A stretch of DNA of 64,000 bases from Fibrella rubiginis (lineage in GTDB: Bacteria; Bacteroidota; Bacteroidia; Cytophagales; Spirosomataceae). Where the stretch lies: the NCBI RefSeq assembly GCF_017353185.1, contig NZ_JAFMYV010000003.1:372001-436000 (forward strand), read 5' to 3'. The position numbers were made by a program, and so were the translations under genes. This document shows positions 8,848-19,337 of this stretch, one piece after another; the stretch's first letter is position 1; each line of letters begins with the position of its first letter. Under the pieces are notes generated by a model that did not search any database, had not been told where the DNA came from, and worked only from the letters and a program-made list of their open reading frames with translations.

Positions 8848-9096
8848 ATGAACAACCCCCACAACGTCCTGCTCTTCGGTATCACCCGCGATCTGGTGGG
8901 ACAAAATCGGCTGGCCGTTCAACTCCCCGACAATAGTCGCGTAGCTGATCTGATGACCGTGCTGCATCAGCAATACCCTACGTTAGCAGGCATCCAGTCT
9001 ATTCTGGTGGCCGTTAACAGCGAATATGCTGACGCTGACCAGATACTAAGCCCAACCGACGAAATTGCCCTCATCCCCCCCGTTAGCGGCGGGTAA
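8848..9096 (+). CDS. moaD: MoaD, molybdopterin synthase small (sulfur carrier) subunit
   Basis: An 82-residue ubiquitin-fold ThiS/MoaD protein. The ATG at 8848 is preferred over an upstream GTG because MoaD proteins are about 80 residues. The C-terminus is IALIPPVSGG; the terminal Gly-Gly is adenylated by MoeB and thiocarboxylated to donate sulfur in the conversion of precursor Z (cPMP) to molybdopterin. moaE starts 15 nt downstream, so the two subunits are co-expressed. The other moa and mog genes are not in the window. Confidence 0.92.
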   Translation: MNNPHNVLLFGITRDLVGQNRLAVQLPDNSRVADLMTVLHQQYPTLAGIQSILVAVNSEYADADQILSPTDEIALIPPVSGG

Positions 9097-9111
9097 ACAG
9101 TATAGTGTACC

Positions 9112-9522
9112 ATGATTTTCCTGACTGAAGACCCCATCGACATCAACGCTGCTTACGGGCATATCCAGACTGGCGAGGCTGGAGCTATTAACTTCTTCTT
9201 CGGCGTGGTGCGCAACAACACCCAGGACAAAGCCGTAGAACTGCTTGACTATGAGGCCTATGGCCCGATGGCTGTGCGCGAAATGCAGAAGATTGCCGAT
9301 GAAGCCTGCCGCCGCTGGCCGGTGCTCAAGTACGTAATCATTCACCGGACCGGCACGCTGCACATCGGCGAAATGGCCGTATTGATTGGTGTATCGACGC
9401 CGCACCGGGGCGACTCGTTCGAGGCTACCCGCTACATCATCGACACCATTAAGCAGACCGTACCCATCTGGAAGAAAGAACAGTTTGACGACGGGGCGGT
9501 CTGGGTTCAGCCAACACCCTGA
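9112..9522 (+). CDS. moaE: MoaE, molybdopterin synthase catalytic subunit
   Basis: A 136-residue protein of normal family length. Family motifs visible: the GAINFFFGVVRNN strand, YEAYGPMA, RTGTLHIGEMAVLIGVSTPHR and WKKEQFDDGAVWV (the KKE segment carries active-site lysines). It forms a heterotetramer with MoaD and adds two sulfurs to cPMP to make molybdopterin in the cytoplasm. A molybdoenzyme must therefore exist elsewhere. The sulfur-oxidation genes 700 nt downstream make a sulfite dehydrogenase a possible client, but that is speculation. Confidence 0.94.
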   Translation: MIFLTEDPIDINAAYGHIQTGEAGAINFFFGVVRNNTQDKAVELLDYEAYGPMAVREMQKIADEACRRWPVLKYVIIHRTGTLHIGEMAVLIGVSTPHRGDSFEATRYIIDTIKQTVPIWKKEQFDDGAVWVQPTP

Positions 9523-9530
9523 CAGCAGCC

Positions 9531-10133
9531 ATGCAAACCTACGTGCTTCTGTTGCTAAGCTGGGCGCTGTTTGGTATCGTGCACAGCGTTACGGCTACCA
9601 GCTGGCTCAAAAACAGTCGATTTATAGCGAAACTGGTATCACCAGCTTATTACCGACTGGTTTATAACGCACTGGCTATCCTCACCTTCATACCCGTGTG
9701 GCTGGCCCTGCATGAGGCACCGGTTCAACTGATTGGCCACTGGCATGGGCTGCCTTTGGCAGGCGGTTTTTTGGTTGGTCTGGGGGTGGGCGTCAGCTGC
9801 ATGGCTCTTAGACAGTACGATCTGGCCGAGTTCGTGGGCTGGCCAACCAGCGCCTCTACTGATACAGCTAGCCTCCGGCGGTCGGGTTTGCTTCGGTACG
9901 TACGCCACCCGCTTTATTCGGGTATTCTGCTGATAGCTGCCGGGTTGGTTGTGGCTGAACTCAGCTGGCGGCAAGCACTTTTCGGCGGTTGCGCATTCGC
10001 TTACATCCGTACCGGTATTTATTTCGAAGAACGCAAACTAGTGAGGTTATTCGGCGACCAATACCTGCGTTTCCGGCAGCAGGTCCCCATGCTGATTCCT
10101 TCCCTTCGGCCAGCGGCGGCAACAACCAACTAA
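9531..10133 (+). CDS. Integral membrane protein of the ICMT/NnrU type
   Basis: 200 residues with about five hydrophobic segments. The C-terminal part shows the isoprenylcysteine methyltransferase/PEMT-like signature: LRYVRHPLYSGILL, then YFEERKLVRLFGDQYLRFRQQVPMLIP. In this superfamily those segments bind S-adenosylmethionine on the cytoplasmic face. The N-terminal half resembles NnrU-like proteins. The gene starts 8 nt after moaE and is probably co-transcribed. Substrate unknown. Confidence 0.7.
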   Translation: MQTYVLLLLSWALFGIVHSVTATSWLKNSRFIAKLVSPAYYRLVYNALAILTFIPVWLALHEAPVQLIGHWHGLPLAGGFLVGLGVGVSCMALRQYDLAEFVGWPTSASTDTASLRRSGLLRYVRHPLYSGILLIAAGLVVAELSWRQALFGGCAFAYIRTGIYFEERKLVRLFGDQYLRFRQQVPMLIPSLRPAAATTN

Positions 10134-10205
10134 GCCGAATACATCATTTTGGGGTGAAGGTGCGTGATTTTTTCGTTGATTCGTGTCAACTAGCCACCTA
10201 TCCTC

Positions 10206-11246
10206 ATGCCCTACCCTCACCAAAAATCAGTAGTTCGTACTTTACGTCAACGTGGCTGGTGGCTGGCCTGTCTGCTGATGGCCGCCTGCCTGTCGGGTGT
10301 GCTGATGGGGCTGCGGGAACCTGTTAAGTCAACGGATCTTGACGCACTAAATAAGGCTGTAGTGGTTGGAGACTCCAGTTTTATCAATCTCTGGACTGCC
10401 CCCGCCGAGTCGCGGCTGCGTAGTCTGCCCGCACCGGACCGCGCCTTGATCCGGTATGGCCGCGATCTAATCGCCAACACAGCCAACTACCTCGGGCCGA
10501 AAGGGTCAGTGGCGCACATGAGCAACGGGATGAACTGCCAGAACTGCCACCTGAAAGCCGGTACGCAGCCCTGGGGCAACAACTACGCGGCGGTGCAGGC
10601 TACCTACCCCAAATTCCGAGAGCGGTCGGGGACGGTCGAAAACCAGATAAAGCGGGTCAATGATTGCTTCCAGCGCAGCCTGAATGGTCGTCCGCTCGAT
10701 TCGTCCAGCCGCGAAATGCAGGCTATTCTGGCCTATATCAAATGGCTGGGTACTGATTTGCCACCCAAACAGGTGCCACGCGGGGCGGGTATCTTCAAAC
10801 TGAAAGGCATGAACCGCCCCGCCGACTCGACACGCGGACTGGCTGTCTACACCCAAAAATGCCAAAGTTGTCACCAGCCGGGCGGCGAAGGCGTTCTGGC
10901 CCTGGGCGGCCGAAGCTACACCTACCCGCCACTTTGGGGCAAGCACAGCTACAATCAGGGGGCGGGGCTGTTCCGGCTGTCGAACCTGGCGGGCTATGTG
11001 CGCTACAACATGCCGCTGGGTGCTACCTACGAAGCTCCTCAACTCACCGACGAAGAGGCATGGGACGTGGCAGCCTACATCAACTCACGGCCCCGCCCCG
11101 CCGGCGATGTCAGCCGTGACTGGCCTAACCTGGCGGGTAAGCCATTCGACCATCCTTTTGGCCCCTATGCCGACCCCTTCAGTGAACAACAGCACAAGTA
11201 CGGCCCGTTCGGTCCTATTAAGGAATGGAAAGAAGCCCACAAATGA
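10206..11246 (+). CDS. tsdA: TsdA-like diheme thiosulfate dehydrogenase
   Basis: 346 residues with an N-terminal hydrophobic anchor or signal (WWLACLLMAACLSGVLMG). Two c-type heme sites: C-Q-N-C-H at about 111-115 and C-Q-S-C-H at about 219-223. The cysteine in RVNDCFQRSLNG (about 154) matches the unusual axial Cys ligand of the TsdA active-site heme, and YNMPLG (about 269) supplies a Met. TsdA couples two thiosulfates to tetrathionate, or runs the reverse reaction, in the periplasm. A DsrE-like and a SoxB-like gene follow in the same direction, forming a sulfur-oxidation cluster. Confidence 0.8.
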   Translation: MPYPHQKSVVRTLRQRGWWLACLLMAACLSGVLMGLREPVKSTDLDALNKAVVVGDSSFINLWTAPAESRLRSLPAPDRALIRYGRDLIANTANYLGPKGSVAHMSNGMNCQNCHLKAGTQPWGNNYAAVQATYPKFRERSGTVENQIKRVNDCFQRSLNGRPLDSSSREMQAILAYIKWLGTDLPPKQVPRGAGIFKLKGMNRPADSTRGLAVYTQKCQSCHQPGGEGVLALGGRSYTYPPLWGKHSYNQGAGLFRLSNLAGYVRYNMPLGATYEAPQLTDEEAWDVAAYINSRPRPAGDVSRDWPNLAGKPFDHPFGPYADPFSEQQHKYGPFGPIKEWKEAHK

Positions 11247-11272
11247 GTTCACTATAAACCAGCCAGACAGTT

Positions 11273-11698
11273 ATGAAAAACACTCTTTTTACCCTCCTGT
11301 GCCTGTTTTCGTTAACCGCGCCTGCGTTAGCACAAACACAGCCTGCCGCCAAAGAACACCGCGTGGTGTTTCACCTGGCCACTGACGATACCCTGGTTTA
11401 CCAGATGGTGATTCGGCAGGTCAACAACATTCTTAACGTTTGGCCAACGGCTAAAATAGAAGTGTTGGCCAACAGTTTGGGCATCAGCATGTTCCGTCGC
11501 GAGGGGTCGAAATTGGAAAAGCCTGTTCAGGCACTGACCGAAAAAGGAGTCATTTTTGCTGTGTGCCAAAACTCGATGCGGGCTATGAAACTGACTAAGG
11601 ACGACATGCTGAAACAGGCCACATATGTGCCCGTCGGCGTGGCCGAACTGGTTATGAAACAGGAAGACGGCTGGTCGTATATCAAGGCTGGTTTTTAA
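11273..11698 (+). CDS. Exported DsrE/DsrF-like protein
   Basis: 141 residues with a signal peptide (MKNTLFTLLCLFSLTAPALA). The mature part is a DsrE-like Rossmann-type fold: VVFHLATDD, IEVLANSLGISMF, GVIFAVCQNSMRA. The single cysteine in FAVCQNS is where DsrE-type sulfurtransferases carry persulfide. Periplasmic members are common in Bacteroidota beside sulfur genes. A role in holding or passing sulfur between TsdA and the SoxB-like enzyme is inferred from position only. Confidence 0.75.
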   Translation: MKNTLFTLLCLFSLTAPALAQTQPAAKEHRVVFHLATDDTLVYQMVIRQVNNILNVWPTAKIEVLANSLGISMFRREGSKLEKPVQALTEKGVIFAVCQNSMRAMKLTKDDMLKQATYVPVGVAELVMKQEDGWSYIKAGF

Positions 11699-11758
11699 GC
11701 ACAGACATAGACCGCCGATTGATCTGCTCCACCGGCGGTCCCACAAATCCACCGTGAC

Positions 11759-13432
11759 ATGATGCCATCAAGACGTACGTTTTTGCAGACCGGCTTGCTG
11801 GCTGGTGCTTCGGCCACCGTACCGGTGGCGACTGTGGCACAACCTGTTAAGTTGGGCCCTACATTGGACGGTACGCCGGGCAGTGGCACTATCACGCTCC
11901 TGCAAACCACCGACGTACACTGCCAGCTCCATGCCCATGATGAGTTGTTTTGGGAAAACGACCAGCTTACGTTCCGCAAAGCGGGTGGCTACGCGCATTT
12001 AGCCACCGCCATCAACAGCATCCGTCGGCAAAACCCAGCCAATACCCTGCTGATTGATACCGGCGATATGTTTCAGGGGAGTATGCTGTCGGTCAAAACA
12101 AAGGGCGAAGCATTTGTACCCCTGCTGAACGCGCTGAATTACGACCTGTTTCTGCCCGGCAATTGGGAAGTGGTGTATCAGAAAAAGGCTATGCAGCACT
12201 TACTGGGAGGCCTTCAGTCGCCCAAAGTATGCACTAACATGCATCACGATAAAGGCGAAGGCGTGAAGGGCGAACTGATTTTTCAGCCCTATCAGATCCT
12301 CAACCGGTTGGGCATAAAAATTGGCTTCCTGGGCTACACAGACCCGTTGGTACCCATCCGGCAGTCGCCACTCTACAGCAAAGGTATTGTGTATACCAAA
12401 CCCGAAGAGAGCATCAAGTACTGGGTCGACGTATTGCGCAATCAGGAGCAGTGCGCCGTCGTGATTGTGCTGGCCCACCTGGGGTTGTCGCAACAGATTG
12501 CCCTGGCCAACCACCCCGACACCGAGGGCGTAGATTACATTTTCGGGGCCGACACGCACGAACGGGTGCGCAAACCGATTCAGGGCAAGTGGGCCAAAGT
12601 GGTCGAACCCGGTGCGTTTGGCTCGTTTATCGGTCGGCTGGACCTGACGATAAAGGACGGTAAGGTGACGGGAGAACACTACGAACTGCTGGAAGTAAAC
12701 CCCAAAAAGTACCGGGCCGACCCCGCCGTGCAGCGGTTGGTAGAACAAATCGAAGCCCCTTACAAGGCTGATATAAACCGGGTGTTAGGCTACAGCACCG
12801 AACCACTATACCGCAATTTTGTGGTCGAAAACACCATCGACACCCTCATCACCGACGCTCTGATGTGGAAACTAAAGCCCGACATAGCCTTGTCCAACGG
12901 CTTCCGTTTTTGTCCGCCCCGCACGGCTGGTCCCGACGGGCGCGTAGCCATTACGGAGGGTTATCTCTACGACATGCTCCCCGTCGATGCAGCCATACGA
13001 ACGGCAAAAGCAACTGGCCGACAGGTACTTGACTGGCTGGAACGGGAACTGCAAAACGTATTTGCCAATGATGCCAGCAAACGGTTGGGGGGCTGGGTCG
13101 TACGCTTCAAGGGCATGGAAGTCGACTTCAAAGCCTATGCCCCGGCAGGTCAGCGGGTGCAGGCAGTACGCATCGGTGGCCAACCGCTCGACCCCGCCCG
13201 CACCTACACCCTTTCGGCCTGCGAACGCGAAGGCGACCCCGCTGATATGCTCTGTCGCCTGAAGGGTGTGCTCGATGGGCAGAACACCACCGAGTCGATG
13301 CACTCCGTGATGAAACAATACCTGACCGCGTTCTCGCCCGTCAGCCCCAAAATGCCCCGTGCGGCCCACATCCTCGACGGCCCTCAAACCTTGCTAACGC
13401 AGGTGTATGGGGTTGATTACCAGTTCACCTGA
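11759..13432 (+). CDS. SoxB-like metallophosphoesterase/5'-nucleotidase
   Basis: 557 residues with a Tat-type leader (SRRTFLQTGLLAGA). Dinuclear-metal motifs: TTDVHCQLH (about 51-58), LLIDTGDMFQGS (about 98-108), GNWE (about 134-137), VLAHLG and GADTHE. Ordinary 5'-nucleotidases have GNHE; the Trp version is characteristic of SoxB, the enzyme that hydrolyses the sulfane-bound sulfonate from the SoxYZ carrier. No soxYZ or soxA gene is nearby, so it may act with TsdA/DsrE or be a divergent nucleotidase. The C-terminal 5'-nucleotidase domain is complete (FVVENTIDTLITDALMW onward). ATGATG at the start leaves a one-codon ambiguity. Confidence 0.72.
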   Translation: MMPSRRTFLQTGLLAGASATVPVATVAQPVKLGPTLDGTPGSGTITLLQTTDVHCQLHAHDELFWENDQLTFRKAGGYAHLATAINSIRRQNPANTLLIDTGDMFQGSMLSVKTKGEAFVPLLNALNYDLFLPGNWEVVYQKKAMQHLLGGLQSPKVCTNMHHDKGEGVKGELIFQPYQILNRLGIKIGFLGYTDPLVPIRQSPLYSKGIVYTKPEESIKYWVDVLRNQEQCAVVIVLAHLGLSQQIALANHPDTEGVDYIFGADTHERVRKPIQGKWAKVVEPGAFGSFIGRLDLTIKDGKVTGEHYELLEVNPKKYRADPAVQRLVEQIEAPYKADINRVLGYSTEPLYRNFVVENTIDTLITDALMWKLKPDIALSNGFRFCPPRTAGPDGRVAITEGYLYDMLPVDAAIRTAKATGRQVLDWLERELQNVFANDASKRLGGWVVRFKGMEVDFKAYAPAGQRVQAVRIGGQPLDPARTYTLSACEREGDPADMLCRLKGVLDGQNTTESMHSVMKQYLTAFSPVSPKMPRAAHILDGPQTLLTQVYGVDYQFT

Positions 13433-14066
13433 CTCGTTAGTTAGGCAAGCAAAAAGCTACCCACAATTTGACCCATTGCATATTACGTCAGCCTGATTAT
13501 CTGACCATCAGCTGGATAGCATTCTGCTAACCTTCTCCTCCCTATCGGCCTAACTGCTAAGCCGGATACAAGCGCGTATCGTACGACCGGAGTTAACTAC
13601 GGACTCGCTGTACCAATGAGTTGATCGTACAGCCATCGACTCATGAATAAATACCTTATTTAATCCGGGTTAACCCATCATCGGCCACGCTGAAGCCATT
13701 CACCCTGGTGAGCACGATGAGTGGCGGTTGGCTGTACGTTCCCTTTTTCATGGGCACCGTCTGCCATGCGCTCAAATGTGCCTGAAAATCATCTCCGGTC
13801 AGATGTAGAAAGTCCATGTTCTTAATCATGGTCAACCCTGTTTTTAATCATGATCAGTGATAAGGCCACTCATGGAATGGCAGCTACCTCCCCACTTACT
13901 TTTAGTTCATGCTTCGAAGGCAATCTCGGCCTGTAAATGATTCATGAGTCGAAAGTAGCCCTGCTGCATGTACGTTACCCGCTTCTTCTCTGGCCAAGGC
14001 TGGATGTAGCCAGTTGGCATGATGTTCTTACCGCATTTCACTAACCACCTACTAATCCTACAAACC
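13433..14066. other. Gene-poor stretch with two doubtful minus-strand frames
   Basis: No convincing gene in 634 nt. A minus-strand frame at 13656-13829 (57 codons, starting MIKNMDFLHLTGDD) and another at 13907-14089 (ending YFRLMNHLQAEIAFEA) read like protein but match no family I recognise. The second overlaps the start of the next plus-strand gene. They may be the remains of a decayed gene. A near-repeat CATGATTAAAAACAGGG / CATGATTAAGAACATGG lies at about 13820-13860 on the minus strand. Confidence 0.4.
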
Positions 14067-17000
14067 ATGAAACTTCTTTTACCCGTCAAACAGCGTCTGT
14101 TTAACCCAAAAGCCCGTCGGACGGGCTTTTATTGGTCAATTGCTCTGCTAGCCTCTCTGAGCTTTATCTCCTTTACCTACAAAACTTCTCTTGACCTCAG
14201 CAGGTCCATCATGCCGGCCGGGCCGACCAGGTCAGCTATGGCATCAGCACCGGGCTCAGTGGCCGGACAATCCCGCCAACTTGTTGCTCCTATGGGTACA
14301 GTGTCAGCAGGGTCGATCCGAATTACTGAGTTCATGTACGACGGGAAACCGGGCGAATTTATAGAGCTTACCAACGTTGGGGATGCCGCCGTGAACATGA
14401 CGAACTGGCGATTTGAGGATGAGAATCACACAAATCCGCTTAGCCTAAGCAAGTTCGGGGTGGTATATCCCGGAGAGTCGGTTATTATCACTGAAGCAAC
14501 TGACAGCGCCTTTCATGCTGCCTGGGGTTTACCAAGTACCATCAAGGTGATCGGTGATAACACGACAAAATTAGGAGGCAGTGACGAGATCAATATTTAT
14601 GACAATCTAAACAGCCGGGTAGATTACCTTAAATATTCCAATTCAACGGCCAATGGCACCAGTTTCTGGGCCAGCCTGCCTAACCTGGGGAAGAATGATC
14701 CTACCAAATGGCAGAAATCAGTAGTAAATGACATCCAGCGATCATTCACTACGGTTACAAGCCCCACAAATACGGGTAACCCTGGCCGGTACTCATACCG
14801 GACGTCAGCCGCTTCGCCGCTCATCCAGGCTACCCAAACTACGCCCTACATCCAGTTGGCTACCTATAGCGTCGGCTTTGTGAGTGGTGTTTTGAATGAC
14901 CCTACTGATCCGGTCAGCACGTTGGGTACTTCGTTTTCAATTAGCGACACAGACACACCTGCTTCAACTCTGGTGGTTTCGGTTACGAGCAACAACGCCG
15001 CCGTTGTGCCTAACGGCAACCTCATCCAGAACAAGACGGTGACGGGTTCGGGACTCAGCCTGAACCTAAAATTCGCACCAGTCGGTGTGGGGTATGCTAC
15101 CATCAGCGTTATGGTCAGTGACGGCAGTTCCTCAGATACGTACCTGATCAACTATGCAGCCTCGGCGGCCTCGCAGAACCCCACTACCTCCCGCTTCCAT
15201 GCGGGCACCAGCGACGGATCGACGGCCATTAATATCGATGCCGATTATATGCTGGTGGGCGACGATGAGAATCAGACGATTCGCCTGTATAACCGCAAAA
15301 ATTCGGGAACACCCGTAAATGGCTTCGATTTTGCCTCCGTGCTGGACCTTTATAAGAACAACGGTAAGGGAAAAGAAGTCGATATTGAAGGTTCGACCCG
15401 AACGGGCAACCGCATTTTCTGGATTGGCTCCCAGAGCAATAACGAAGAAGGCGAATCCAGGGTAAACCGCAACCGGGTCTTTGTAACTACGGTGAGCGGC
15501 ACGGGGGCCAGCACATCCTTAAGCTACGGAGGGCGATATGATTACCTTCGGGATGACCTTCTCAACTGGGATGCGGGTAACAAGCACGGGAAAGGAGCTA
15601 ACTATTACGGGCTGGTAGCCAGTGCAGCCTCCGGGGTAGATGCCAAACAGGCGGCCGGCTATAATATTGAAGGCCTCGAATTGGCACCCCTGGATAGTGC
15701 GGGCTACATCTGCTTCCGGGCACCGCTGATACCCACCAATGATCGATACAAGGCGTTGATTGTGCCCGTTACAAACTTCACGGCCTTAGTAACGAGCACC
15801 AGCCAGTCATTGCCAGCCGGGAGTGCCAAATTTGGGAAACCAATCGAAATGGATCTGGGCGTGCGGGGTATTCGGGAGATGCGCAGAAACAGCAACAACG
15901 AGTACATTATCATTGCCGGCCCTCCCGGCACGGCAACAGACATTGCCCCCAACGACTTCAGGCTGTACACGTGGAATGGAGACCCGGCTTCGTTTCCCAT
16001 ATTACGCGATGCCGATCTAACGAGCCTAACTGTTCCGGGTAGTTTTGAAGGTATTGTGGACGTGCCTAATCCGTTGAAAAGTACCAGTTCGATTCAATTT
16101 TTGATGGACAATGGGGTCACCCAGTTTTATAATGACGGCACTGCAACCAAGGATCTACCTCAGCCCTTATTCAAAAAATTCCGATCAGAACTCGTCGGCC
16201 TGGGCGGCGAAACGCCTCCTCCCCTTGCCTGGCAGAAAGCTCTGGGCGGTACGGGGTCAGAAGGATCATCAGCCGGAGCCATAACGCCTACGTCGGATGG
16301 AGGTTATGTGCTGGCAGGCTCTACATCGTCTACCAATAATGGTGACGTTGGTGTAAATCATGGTGGTGTGGATGCCTGGATTGTGAGGGTCAACAGCGTA
16401 GGAAGCATCGTATGGCAAAAAACAGTAGGGGGCTCATGAGAAGATGCGTTTGAGGGTGTTGCCTCAACCGGGGATGGTTATGTAGCGGTCGGACGGACGT
16501 ATTCCAGCGATGGCGATGCCGCCGGCAATCACGGTGGTGCAGACTTGTGGGTCATCAAATTCAATTTTACTGGCGATGTTGTCTGGAAGAAACTGCTGGG
16601 CGGATCGGCTAATGAGTGGGGGTTTGGGATCGCCACCGCGACCAATGGCGACATTGTTGTAACGGGGATAGCTAATTCAGGTGATGGCGATGTTAGGGGG
16701 CAACATGGTGGTGGCGACTTCTGGGTTGTCAGGCTAAACAGTTCGGGTACAATGCTTTGGCAAAAAACGTTAGGCGGTAGCTCCAACGAAGAAGCCTTTG
16801 CCCTAACAACTACAGACGACAATGGTCTGGTTGTAGTCGGCTACACTTTTTCCAACGACGGGGACGTGACTAGCAACAAAGGCTCGATTGATTATTGGGT
16901 GGTCAGGCTATCAAGCACCGGCGACATAGTTTGGCAAAAAACCCTGGGTGGTTCCAACTGGGACTTTGCCCGGGCCGTTACCAAAACAAAACAGGGCGAC

Positions 17001-19007
17001 TTTCTGATAGCCGGCCGCACCCAGTCACACAATGGCGACGTGACCGGCAACCACGGCGATTGGGATTATTGGGTAGTCAAGCTCAGTAGCAGCGGGCAGC
17101 TACTCTGGCAAAAGGCCCTGGGTGGGTCGACTTTTGATGAAGCGTTTGGCCTTACGACCACCACCGATGGAGGCTGTGTCGTGTCAGGATTTACCCGATC
17201 CATCGACGGAGATGTGACCGGTAATCACGGCGGTGCTTTTGATCCGAATGCTTCTAATGCGGAAGGTACCAGTGGCAGAGAAGATGTCTGGGTAGTTAAA
17301 CTGAACAGTTCCGGAGAGCTGGTCTGGCAGAAAACCTACGGGGGAACAGGTGGCGATATAAGCCGCGGCTTGCTGGCTACAGCAGATGGAGGCTACCTGC
17401 TGGCTAACACAACTACATCTACCGATGGCGATGTAAGCGGCACACACGGTCAGGCTGATTTTTGGGTGGTTAAATTAGGCCCAACACCGCGTTCTGCCGT
17501 GTCCCCTCCCGCCCTGGAGCCGCTCTCCCTGCTAGCCCCTAGCTACGACTGCCAGACGAAGACATTGACCTTTCGTACCAAAGGAGGCGATGGGTCACCC
17601 ATTGAGTTTTCGGCTACCGGCATTACCGACTGGACTACCAGTCCAAACCAGCGCCTTGAAACGAGTGCCATAACTAATCTTGATGGAACTCCTCTACTCC
17701 TGAAAGCTCGCCAGAATGGGCAAACGGCCAGTTATGCCTTCAATGCCAGCGATAACTGTGGGGGGTGCGATTTCAGCAGCGGCCCCCGCAACGTGGGTAC
17801 CTGGAATGGGCTACTCGTACAGATTCGCACTATTTCCGGACACAACGTACTGGTAACGGCCGATCCTAATTCGACTACCGACAAATACTACCCACGTGGT
17901 GATAACTTCTGGGGAAGCTTCGCGCTCGATTCTGGCGCAATTGCTTTACAGAGTTGCCTGAACGCTGGGACTACTGCCTGGGGAGGGTTAACCGCGTCAA
18001 GTTTTCTAAAAGCACCTGCTGGCTATAAGCAGGGAACCGAAGCCGATGGGGCGGCTTTCTTTGTTCAGGCCGCCCTCCCGCAAAATACCTGCGATGTGAG
18101 CCCTCGCCATGTGGGTACCTGGAACGGGCTCAATGTGGAGATTCGGACGTTTGCCAACGACCGGCACGCCCTGGTAACAACCATACCGGGAGCCTCTAAC
18201 GACAGGTATTACGTTCGGGGAGACAATTTCTGGAACTATGTTACCAGAGACGGGGGCGTTGACCAGTATCGGTTCTGCCTCAACAACGGTGCGACAGCCT
18301 GGGAAGGACTGTCTCTGCCCGGCGGTATAGTACCGCCGGCGGGTTATCAACAAGGTACCTCACCCGATGGGGCTGTCTTCTTCGCTCAGAGTGACCCAGC
18401 CCTGCAAAGTATTTGCGATGTAAGCCCCCGCCATGTGGGTACCTGGAACGGGCTCAATGTGGAGATTCGGACGTTTGCCAACGACCGGCACGCTTTGGTA
18501 ACAACCATACCGGGGGCCTCTAACGACAGGTATTACGTTCGGGGAGACAACTTCTGGACTTATTTTACCAAAGACGGGGGCGTCGATCAATACCGGTTCT
18601 GCCTCAACAGCGGTGCGACAGCCTGGAGAGGACTATCCCTGCCCAGCGGTATAGTACCGCCGGTGGGCTACCAGCAGGGTACTTCACCTGATGGCGCTAT
18701 TTACTTTTCGATCAATGGGTTACGGGCGGCGGCTGCCGAGCCGGCTCTGGACGAATCGTCGCCAGTCTATGTTCAACCGAATCCCGCACAGGATGTGGCT
18801 ACAGTAATATTCATCCTGAGGGATGCGGGCGATGTACAGTTGCGATTGCTGGATTTACAGGGACGGGTTCGACAGACACGAACCGATAGGGGTATAGCTG
18901 GCAAAAACGAACGGACGCTCGTGATTGGATCATTGTCGACAGGCTTGTATATACTAGAGGTAACGCTGGAGGGCCGTCGGGTCAATCGTAAGCTGGTGAA
19001 AGAGTGA
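14067..19007 (+). pseudogene. Lamin-tail/T9SS repeat surface protein interrupted by one in-frame TGA
   Basis: One continuous frame of 1647 codons broken only by TGA at 16437-16439. ATG at 14067 gives a signal/anchor (FYWSIALLASLSFISF). Order: lamin-tail domain (IRITEFMYDGKPGEFIELTN, about 14310-14640); a domain with IEGSTRTGNRIFWIGS; seven repeats of the pattern WQK-x-x-GG-S with DGDVxGNHGGxDxWVVKL (about 16230-17490); three tandem 108-residue units; and a C-terminal T9SS type A sorting domain (PVYVQPNPAQDVATV to VNRKLVKE). The TGA falls in the second repeat, where sister repeats have a small residue. Nothing resembles a second start or signal peptide after it, so the exported C-terminus is lost unless the stop is read through. 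A base-call error is possible. Confidence 0.82.
17766..18713 (+). repeat. Three tandem 324-nt units inside the surface protein gene
   Basis: Units start at 17766, 18090 and 18414, each encoding about 108 residues beginning C-D-x-S-x-x-R-x-V-G-T-W-N-G. Units 2 and 3 are nearly identical in DNA (both contain VEIRTFANDRHALVTTIPGA), while unit 1 has diverged. The spacing is exactly 324 nt. This suggests a recent in-frame duplication, or gene conversion, of the second unit. Confidence 0.92.
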
Positions 19008-19298
19008 ACCGGCTGATCTTGACGAAACCAGTGCGTCTACGAAAATCCCATTCGACACAGTCCAACGTTTAACTTAACATGTTGCCCATGTTGTTGTAAG
19101 CAATACGGGCAACATGTGTTGTAACAAGTGGCGCTTACTTGATAGATAACCTGAGAACTGACAATCTTCCAGCAACTGGAAGCGATAACGTGCTTATCGT
19201 AAACGGTGTGTTTTTGATCCTGTCCTCGTGATACGCGGATAACAAACACAGCCAGAATAAGGCATTATATCAATGAATGGCGCTGAGGTACTAGAAAC

Positions 19299-19332
19299 AA
19301 AAACCGCCTGATCGTTTGATCAAGGCGGTTTT
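19299..19332 (-). terminator. Hairpin terminator downstream of the tRNA-like remnant
   Basis: Inverted repeat AAAACCGCCTGATC / GATCAAGGCGGTTTT with one bulge and a T-run when read on the minus strand. It is a second terminator, beyond the one directly after tRNA-Pro, and sits just after the tRNA-like remnant. Confidence 0.7.
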
Positions 19333-19337
19333 CTTTG

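Noticed and set aside
16437..16439. TGA as a selenocysteine codon
   Set aside because: The position falls in a structural repeat where sister units have small non-redox residues, and no SECIS-like hairpin or redox context is seen.
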